Source of the DNA: Methylothermaceae bacterium
Lineage (GTDB): Bacteria > Pseudomonadota > Gammaproteobacteria > Methylococcales > Methylothermaceae
DNA: 52,041 nucleotides
Direction: 5' to 3'
NCBI GenBank assembly: GCA_026981855.1
Contig: JALSIB010000040.1
Span: 1-52,041 of the forward strand
Part shown: piece after piece, positions 45,951-52,041 of the stretch
How the letters are laid out: every line of letters begins with the position of its first letter
Numbering within the stretch: the stretch's first letter is position 1
Made by a program: the position numbers and the translations under genes
The notes under the pieces: generated by a model
What the model was told of the DNA's origin: nothing
Database searches by the model: none
The model's input: the letters and a program-made list of their open reading frames with translations, nothing else

Positions 45951-46571
45951 ATGGTGAACGGGGAATTCCTGACCTTGTTCATTCCCTTGTTGATCATCAT
46001 GGATCCTGTTGGAAACCTGCCGCTTTTTCTCACTTTGACCGCCCATCACCCTCCCGGCCGCCAGACCGCCATCGCCGCGACGGCTTGCGGAACGGCCACC
46101 GCCATTCTGATGTTGTTCGGTCTGACGGGAGATTCAATTCTGCGGTTTTTCAGCATCACCCTCCCCGCCTTCCAGCTTGCCGGCGGGCTGATCTTTTTCA
46201 TCTACGCCCTGCAGATGCTCAATCTGATTCCGGCGGGAATCAAAAGCTCCGCCGCCGAGGAAGAGGAAAGCCTGCACAAGGAAAACGTGGCGCTGGTTCC
46301 CCTGGCCACGCCCCTGCTCGCAGGACCTGGCGCCATCACCGCCATCCTCGTTTGGCAGCAAGATCCTCTCCGCCAGATTCCCTTATGGATTCTGACGGAG
46401 ATCATCCTCGCCGCCTGCGGGGTCACCTTCGTGGTTTTCTACCTTGGCCGCTGGCTGCACCGTTTACTGGGCGTAGGCGGGATCGGCGTCGTCACCCGCC
46501 TGACCGGCCTGCTGCTTTCGGTCATCGCCATGCAATTCGTGGTCGATGGCCTCTCCGGGGTGCTGGCCTGA
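45951..46571 (+). CDS. MarC family membrane protein
   Basis: The 206-residue protein has six membrane segments and family sequences PLLIIMDPVGNLPLFLTLTA, FQLAGGLIFFIYALQML and LVPLATPLLAGPGAITAILV. MarC (UPF0056) proteins have no established function; the old link to multiple antibiotic resistance was not upheld. It starts seven bases after ccmA, so they may share a transcript. Its stop touches that of hppA on the other strand. Confidence 0.92.
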   Translation: MVNGEFLTLFIPLLIIMDPVGNLPLFLTLTAHHPPGRQTAIAATACGTATAILMLFGLTGDSILRFFSITLPAFQLAGGLIFFIYALQMLNLIPAGIKSSAAEEEESLHKENVALVPLATPLLAGPGAITAILVWQQDPLRQIPLWILTEIILAACGVTFVVFYLGRWLHRLLGVGGIGVVTRLTGLLLSVIAMQFVVDGLSGVLA

Positions 46572-48581
46572 TCAAACCAGCAACGGTGCAATCACCAGAC
46601 TGACAATGGCCATGACGTTGATGAGAATGTTCATCGCCGGCCCCGAAGTATCCTTGAACGGGTCGCCTACGGTGTCCCCCACCACCACGGCCTTGTGAAC
46701 GTCTGAGCCCTTGCCGCCCAGATTGCCCTTCTCGACGAATTTCTTGGCGTTGTCCCAGGCGCCGCCAGCGTTGGCCATCATCAAGGCCATCAACACGCAA
46801 CCGAGCAAAGCGCCGCCCAGCATCCCCCCCAAGGCCTGGGGGCCCAACCAGAAACCGACGATCACCGGCGCGGCCACGGCGATCACCCCCGGCAGCACCA
46901 TCTTCTTCAGGGCCGCCTGGGTGGCGATGTCCACGCAACGGGCGGTGTCAGGATCCGCCTTGCCTTCCAGAAGCCCCGGAATTTCGTGGAACTGCCTGCG
47001 GATTTCCTGAATCATCTCGAAGGCCGCATCCCCCACCGCGGTCATGGTGACAGAAGCGATGAGCAGCGGAATGGTGCCGCCGATGAACAGCCCTGCCAGC
47101 ACGTCGGCATCTCCAAGATCCAGGGTGAATTCCGGCATCTGACTGGAGATGGTCTCACCATAAGCGGTAATGATGGCCAGTGCCGCCAGGGCGGCCGCAC
47201 CGATGGCGAAACCTTTGCCGATGGCGGCGGTGGTATTGCCCAACTCATCCAGGGAATCGGTGATCTTGCGGGTTTCTTCTCCCAGCCCCCCCATCTCGGC
47301 GATGCCGCCGGCGTTGTCGGCTACCGGCCCATAAGCATCGATGGCCATGGTGATGCCGACGGTGGCCAGCATACCCACCGCAGCGATGCCCACGCCATAG
47401 AGCCCCACCAGCTTGTCGGCCAGGAAGATGATCGCGCTGATGGTCAGAATCGGCACCACCACCGACTGCATCCCTGTCGCCAGACCGGAAATCATGACCG
47501 TCGCCGGCCCGGTCTCGCCGGAATTGGCAATCTTCTCCACCGGCTTGCCACCGGTGTAATATTCCGTCACCAGCCCGATGACGATCCCCCCCAGGGTCCC
47601 GGCCGAAATCGCCAGCAGGGCCTTGAGACTCACGCCGGAAATCACGATCACGAAAAAGGCCAGCACGATGAAGATCGCCGCCGCCCCCATGGTGCCCACC
47701 CGCAGCGCCTCGTCGGCGGGTTTGTGGGAGGCCCGCTTGACCAGATAGATGCCGGCGATGGACGAAAGCAGCCCCGCCGAAGCCAATGCCAACGGCAGGA
47801 ACATCAAGGCACCGCGTGAACCGAGCGGTTCGATGGCTTCGACCGCCATGGTCGAGGCCATGGCGATGGTGGCGATCATGGCGCCGCAGTAGGATTCGAA
47901 GATGTCCGACCCCATTCCGGCCACGTCCCCCACATTGTCGCCCACGTTGTCGGCAATCACGCCGGGATTGCGCGGGTCGTCCTCGGGGATGCCCGCTTCC
48001 ACCTTGCCCACCAGGTCGGCGCCCACGTCGGCGCTCTTGGTGTAGATCCCGCCGCCGACCCGGGAAAACAGGGCCACCACCGAGGCCCCCATACCGAATC
48101 CGTGGAGCGCGTGGGCGGTTTCCGGATCGTCACCGAAGAACAGATACATCAACCCCAGCCCCAACAGCCCCAGAGACGCGACCGCCAGCCCCATGATCGA
48201 GCCGCCGAAGAAGGCCACCTCTAAAGCCCTGGCGGCATTCCCCTGGCTGGCCGCCATGGTGGTGCGCACGTTGGCCCGGGTGGCGGTATTCATGCCGATG
48301 TAACCGGCGGTGGCCGATGCCGTGGCGCCGACCAGAAAACACAGCGCTGTCTGCCAGCCCAGAAACTTCCACAACAGCGCCAGCAGCACCGCCACGAAAA
48401 CGGCGAGAATCTGGTATTCCCGGCGGATGAACACCATCGCCCCCAAGTGAATCTGCTCGGCGATCTCGGCGATTTTGCCGGAGCCCGCCGGGGTCTGCTT
48501 CACCAGCTGAAAAATACGATAGGCGGCATACAAGCCGAATACCCCCAAAAGCGGCGGCAACAGATAGAGTACATATTGCAT
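46572..48581 (-). CDS. hppA: membrane-bound ion-pumping pyrophosphatase, K+-dependent type
   Basis: This enzyme couples pyrophosphate hydrolysis to H+ (or Na+) pumping. From ATG 48581 the protein has 669 residues and about 16 membrane segments. Visible signatures are [38 protein letters not shown] and [20 protein letters not shown]. At the K+ switch it reads [14 protein letters not shown]; Ala and Gly there mark the K+-dependent class (K+-independent ones have Lys and Thr). Whether it pumps H+ or Na+ cannot be settled. The longer frame to 48620 is less likely. Confidence 0.95.
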   Translation of the reverse strand: MQYVLYLLPPLLGVFGLYAAYRIFQLVKQTPAGSGKIAEIAEQIHLGAMVFIRREYQILAVFVAVLLALLWKFLGWQTALCFLVGATASATAGYIGMNTATRANVRTTMAASQGNAARALEVAFFGGSIMGLAVASLGLLGLGLMYLFFGDDPETAHALHGFGMGASVVALFSRVGGGIYTKSADVGADLVGKVEAGIPEDDPRNPGVIADNVGDNVGDVAGMGSDIFESYCGAMIATIAMASTMAVEAIEPLGSRGALMFLPLALASAGLLSSIAGIYLVKRASHKPADEALRVGTMGAAAIFIVLAFFVIVISGVSLKALLAISAGTLGGIVIGLVTEYYTGGKPVEKIANSGETGPATVMISGLATGMQSVVVPILTISAIIFLADKLVGLYGVGIAAVGMLATVGITMAIDAYGPVADNAGGIAEMGGLGEETRKITDSLDELGNTTAAIGKGFAIGAAALAALAIITAYGETISSQMPEFTLDLGDADVLAGLFIGGTIPLLIASVTMTAVGDAAFEMIQEIRRQFHEIPGLLEGKADPDTARCVDIATQAALKKMVLPGVIAVAAPVIVGFWLGPQALGGMLGGALLGCVLMALMMANAGGAWDNAKKFVEKGNLGGKGSDVHKAVVVGDTVGDPFKDTSGPAMNILINVMAIVSLVIAPLLV

Positions 48582-48759
48582 GGAGCGCTCTCCCCCTTTT
48601 CTTTTTATGTGGAAATGCACAATTTCCCGGGTTTCAGGGGATAAGTCAACCTTATCTATCGTGTGCCTCCCTCCGGGTGATTACCGTCCGGCCAGACTTC
48701 CCCAACGGCGGCAATGAGGTAAACTAATCCTGTCGCAACTGAGCCCGGTCATCCCATCC

Positions 48760-50145
48760 ATGCCCACTCTGGAAACCGTTTCCACCTTCTGGGAAGAAGA
48801 GATCCTCCCCACCCTGGCCGATTACATCCGTATCCCCGCCCTGTCGCCGGACTTCGACGCCGCGTGGGCCGAAACCGGCCACCTGGAACGGGCACGCCGG
48901 CTGGCCCTCGACTGGCTCGACCACCACAAGGAGGCCGACTGGACCGTCCACGACCTGGCACTTCCGGGGCTGACACCGCTACTGCTGGTGGAGATTCCCG
49001 GGCAAAAACCAGGCAACGTGCTTCTCTACGGCCATCTGGACAAACAGCCTGAGATGGAAGGCTGGCGCGAGGACTTGGGACCATGGCGGCCTGTGATCGA
49101 AGACGGCCGGCTCTACGGCCGCGGCGGCGCCGACGACGGTTACGCCCTGTTCGCCGCCGTCGCCGCCGTCAAGGCGCTGCGGCACCAGGGAAGCGCGCAT
49201 CCCCGCTGCCTGATCCTGATCGAATTCTCCGAGGAAAGCGGCTCCCCCCACCTGCCGCCCTATCTGGAGGAATACGGTCACCTCATCGGCACTCCCGATC
49301 TGGTGATCGCCCTGGACTCGGGCACCGGCGACTACGAACGGCTCTGGTCCACCACCTCCCTGCGCGGCATGCAGGGCTGCACCGTCACCGTCCGCACGCT
49401 GGAAGAAGCCGCCCATTCCGGTATCGCCTCCGGCATCGCCCCCGAGTCCTTCGCGGTGATGCGCCGGATTCTCGATCGGCTGGAAGATGCCGCCAGCGGC
49501 CGGGTTCTGCTGGAAGAGCTGCACGTGACGATCCCCGAGATCCGCAAACGCCAGGCCCGGGAAGCGGCGGACATCCTCGGCCTGTCGATGGTGAAGGGGC
49601 TGCACCCCCTCCCCGGCCTGCGCCCCCTCGCCGACGACCCTTACGAACTGATCCTCAACAACACCTGGCGCCCGACCCTGTGCGTGGTGGGCCAGGACGG
49701 CCTGCCGCCCGCCGGCCGCGCCGGCAACGTCATGCGCGCCTATACCCGCCTGAAACTGTCCTTCCGCCTGCCGCCGCCGGTGCGCTGCGAAGACGCCAAA
49801 CGGGCCATCGAACGGGCGGTGCTGCGCGATCCCCCCTTCGGCGCCCACATCGACATCCGCTTCGACCAGGGCGGTGACGGCTGGGAAGCCCCCGAGCCTG
49901 CCCCCTGGCTGCTGGAAGCCTGCGACCGGGCCTCGCTTTCCCACTTCGGCCACAAGGCCGCCCATATCGGGCTGGGGGCCAGCATCCCCTTCATGAAGAT
50001 GCTCGGCGACCGCTTCCCCCAGGCCCAGTTCCTCATCACCGGGGTTCTGGGGCCGGAAAGCAACGCCCACGGCCCCAACGAGTTCCTCCACATCCCCTAC
50101 GCCAAACGGCTGACGGCGTGCGTGGCCGACATTCTCGCCGGTTGA
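48760..50145 (+). CDS. M20 family metallopeptidase (dipeptidase-like)
   Basis: The 461-residue protein carries the M20 zinc-site motifs LLYGHLDKQPEMEGW (His, Asp), LYGRGGADDGYAL (bridging Asp), IEFSEESGSPHLPPYLEE (general base and ligand Glu) and a late His in NAHGPNEFLHIPYAKRL. The insertion dimerisation domain spans about residues 205-340. It resembles the carnosinase/succinyl-diaminopimelate-like M20 subfamily; substrate unknown. Start ATG 48760. Confidence 0.9.
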   Translation: MPTLETVSTFWEEEILPTLADYIRIPALSPDFDAAWAETGHLERARRLALDWLDHHKEADWTVHDLALPGLTPLLLVEIPGQKPGNVLLYGHLDKQPEMEGWREDLGPWRPVIEDGRLYGRGGADDGYALFAAVAAVKALRHQGSAHPRCLILIEFSEESGSPHLPPYLEEYGHLIGTPDLVIALDSGTGDYERLWSTTSLRGMQGCTVTVRTLEEAAHSGIASGIAPESFAVMRRILDRLEDAASGRVLLEELHVTIPEIRKRQAREAADILGLSMVKGLHPLPGLRPLADDPYELILNNTWRPTLCVVGQDGLPPAGRAGNVMRAYTRLKLSFRLPPPVRCEDAKRAIERAVLRDPPFGAHIDIRFDQGGDGWEAPEPAPWLLEACDRASLSHFGHKAAHIGLGASIPFMKMLGDRFPQAQFLITGVLGPESNAHGPNEFLHIPYAKRLTACVADILAG

Positions 50146-50257
50146 CCGGAAACACCTGCCGGGGCTTCATCCGGCGCACTAAACGGTAACTGTTCCCGGC
50201 ATGGCGGGGGTTACTCAGGATTGTTGGCAAAAATACGCCCACGCCACAGGACTATCT

Positions 50258-50282
50258 ATAGTTCTGTAGAACAGAATACTAT
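50258..50282. promoter_or_regulatory. dyad symmetric site upstream of the exonuclease gene
   Basis: ATAGT-TCTGT (50258-50267) is mirrored by ACAGA (50271-50275) and, after AT, ACTAT (50278-50282), with AGA at the centre. It lies 16 bp before the likely GTG start at 50299 and overlaps a -10-like TATAGT (50257-50262). It looks like an operator for an unknown repressor. The arms differ from the E. coli LexA box in spacing. Confidence 0.45.
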
Positions 50283-50298
50283 CATTTGGTTTAAAACC

Positions 50299-51921
50299 GT
50301 GTCTTCCCAACAGTCCCTCCAAAATCTACTTCGGGAATTCGATCACAACGAGCTGAAATGGAAGTTTGTCGCACATGGCGCCGACCCGCTGGAACAACTA
50401 TTTCCTTACCTGGAAAATCCCCGGACCCACTCACAGGCATTGCAATGGATCTGGAAGCAACTACAACAAAATCAGGAACCAGGGCTACTCCGCCGCTTGC
50501 GGAACGTGTACAACCAGTGGCTCGGAAAAACGCCTCGTGACCGGCTGAATCACTACCCTCTCCCAACGCGAACCATAGCGGAAGAACTGATTGTCGGCTA
50601 CAGCCAGTTAGCCAAGCTGCTCTACGGAGTACTCCATGCCAGTCTGTGGAATGATGAATGGACTCAATTGCTACGCCAGTCTTTCCCCAACTCCCACAGC
50701 CTACCCGATTACCTCAAAGAAGCCATCGCTCACTCTTGGGATCAAATCGGTAATGTTGACCTTCTCCAGCAACTCTGGAGCAGCTCCAATCCACCCCCAG
50801 CGTTGCTCGAAGCGATCGAACGATTTTTGCAAAAACACCCCGCACGACTCCCGGAGTTCCGGGCCTACCTCCCACCAGAGAAAACCGTCACCCTGCTCTG
50901 GTCAACGGGAGCAGACAAGCAGCTTCAAGAGTTCCTGGCGCAGAAACCCAACCATGTAAAAGAGCTAGTGGAGCGATGCTGCCTGGCCATCGACATTGAA
51001 AGTGACGGCAACGAAATCCGGGAAATCGGCGTCTTTTGGCAAGGTCGGAAGCGCCGGCTTCATCCGGACGCCGACTTGAAAACCGCCGTCGCCGAATTGC
51101 AGACCCTATGCGACCAGGCATCCTTGATCGTCGGCCACAATTGCCTGTATTGGGATCTCCCCATCCTGCGACACCATGGATTGACCCTGAACCCAAGGAA
51201 AGTATGGGATACCCTCCACGTTTCATTTTTGCTCAGCCCCAGCTCTCCCACTCACATCCTCGGTGGTCGCCATCGGGCTACCGACGATGCCAAACTGGCC
51301 TTTAAGCGTTTTCTAGATCAGGCCAAGGCGCTGCCTCCCGAAGTATTGATCAGACTGTTGCGTCACACCAAAGAAGGGAGCCGGGATCTACACGCCCACT
51401 TGTGCACTTCCTTGACTCCCCAGGGAAAACCGGCCGCGCTTCCATGCAAGTTAAGCGATTTGCCCCCGCTGGTGTTACTGACTCCTGCGGAATGTCCACG
51501 CTGGTGGTGGCGCTCCGGGTTCAGTTGGTGGGCTGAAACTGGAGAGCGCCGCTTCCGTCCCCTGGATCTTTCCATACTCCTGACCCGGCTGGCCGACCTC
51601 GACACGCCCGGCGCCCATGTTTTGAGCGCTGTGTTGCGTTGGGCCAAAGCGCATAAGGTTTCTGTATGCCCTGCCATGATTCCCACTTGGCTAACTGAGC
51701 CGGACAAGCGGCTGACGGAAATTATAGAAGCCACCCCCACGGCGCGATCCAAATCCGGGTTGCAGGTATCCCCCATCCCAACCTACCATAGCTTAGGACG
51801 CCACCTGCCCTCACCCTGCACGGTTGCAGGCACAGTCGACATCCCTGTGTGGCTGGAAACTGATTCCGATCCACCTTCCCAATCCGAGCATCCCAAAACC
51901 CTCACCGTTAGATCTGCCTAG
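50299..51921 (+). CDS. DEDDh exonuclease-domain protein with unrecognised N-terminal region
   Basis: From the likely GTG start at 50299 (540 residues) the first 225 residues are helix-rich (for example ALQWIWKQLQQNQ, LLYGVLHASLWNDEW) and unrecognised. A 3'-5' exonuclease of the DnaQ/DEDDh class follows: LAIDIESDGNEIREIGVFW (Asp232, Glu234), LIVGHNCLYWDLPILRHHGL (Asp286) and HRATDDAKLAF (His325, Asp330). The last 200 residues are unrecognised. In some bacteria a similar exonuclease is fused to or next to a RecQ/SF2-type helicase; here it stands alone and the window ends 120 bp on. An in-frame TTG at 50221 would put the dyad inside the gene. Codon use seems AT-richer than neighbours. Possible roles are DNA repair or anti-phage defence; that is inference. 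Confidence 0.75.
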   Translation: MSSQQSLQNLLREFDHNELKWKFVAHGADPLEQLFPYLENPRTHSQALQWIWKQLQQNQEPGLLRRLRNVYNQWLGKTPRDRLNHYPLPTRTIAEELIVGYSQLAKLLYGVLHASLWNDEWTQLLRQSFPNSHSLPDYLKEAIAHSWDQIGNVDLLQQLWSSSNPPPALLEAIERFLQKHPARLPEFRAYLPPEKTVTLLWSTGADKQLQEFLAQKPNHVKELVERCCLAIDIESDGNEIREIGVFWQGRKRRLHPDADLKTAVAELQTLCDQASLIVGHNCLYWDLPILRHHGLTLNPRKVWDTLHVSFLLSPSSPTHILGGRHRATDDAKLAFKRFLDQAKALPPEVLIRLLRHTKEGSRDLHAHLCTSLTPQGKPAALPCKLSDLPPLVLLTPAECPRWWWRSGFSWWAETGERRFRPLDLSILLTRLADLDTPGAHVLSAVLRWAKAHKVSVCPAMIPTWLTEPDKRLTEIIEATPTARSKSGLQVSPIPTYHSLGRHLPSPCTVAGTVDIPVWLETDSDPPSQSEHPKTLTVRSA

Positions 51922-52041
51922 TGTCTCCCCAATTTTCCCAAGCGGTCAGCGCAAGGCATTGATATACGGATAAAAAGGGGTTCAAAACGAGAGGATCGGG
52001 GTTCCTGATCGGGTAAAATGTGTATAGCAATAACCCATTGA
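51922..52041. other. window end, no recognised feature
   Basis: The last 120 bp contain no open frame of note. TAAAAT (about 52013-52018) could be a -10 box of the next gene, but no -35 is clear. The partner gene of the exonuclease, if it exists, would lie beyond. Confidence 0.3.

Overview
The window looks like chromosome of a methylotrophic gammaproteobacterium, probably a member of the Methylococcales. The taxon is an inference. It rests on a formaldehyde-activating enzyme gene (fae) next to tetrahydromethanopterin/methanofuran-type genes (a dihydropteroate synthase-like protein, a DUF447 protein and mfnB), together with typical gammaproteobacterial blocks: divergent fur/bamE, ratA-rnfH next to smpB, lolCD, mrcB and cysDN. 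No rRNA, tRNA or complete prophage was recognised.

Region 1 (1-12.0 kb) is an accessory, defence-rich block. A complete type I-E CRISPR-Cas locus is read leftwards: cas3, cse1, cse2, cas7, cas5, cas6e, then two toxin-antitoxin modules (vapBC-like and higBA-like), then cas1, cas2, an AT-rich leader with two IHF-type sites, and a 16-repeat array (661-1606). The old end of the array abuts what looks like a cut Mu-type phage morphogenesis gene. The upstream end, 30 bp before cas3, carries a 577-bp deleted IS1380-family element with perfect 19-bp terminal repeats. The toxin-antitoxin pair splits the interference genes from the adaptation genes and brings its own promoter and operator, so cas1-cas2 may be transcribed from the toxin-antitoxin promoter. 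This is the most interesting arrangement in the window.

Region 2 (12-28 kb) is mostly housekeeping. It holds cysDN (sulfate activation, with a vestigial APS-kinase domain on CysN), comEC, a DUF2062 protein, lolD/lolC, fur, bamE, a frameshifted MHYT-GAF // GGDEF-EAL signalling gene, rnfH, ratA, a sodium:solute symporter, smpB, a MerR regulator, a Nudix hydrolase and a methyltransferase.

Region 3 (28-45 kb) combines cyclic-di-GMP signalling (an HDOD protein divergent from a receiver-like GGDEF/EAL protein, and a 1294-residue membrane-bound GAF/PAS/GGDEF/EAL protein), cell-wall synthesis (mrcB), heme (hemH), and a pterin and C1 cluster: folE, fae, a pterin carbinolamine dehydratase-like gene, folP, a DHPS-like DUF6513 gene, a DUF447 gene, mfnB and pyrD. 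Two intergenic palindromic elements lie inside this cluster.

Region 4 (45-52 kb) has a lone ccmA, marC, a K+-dependent-type membrane pyrophosphatase, an M20 peptidase, and finally a DEDDh-type exonuclease protein with an unrecognised N-terminal region, preceded by a dyad operator-like sequence. The window ends 120 bp after it, so its partner genes, if any, are not visible.
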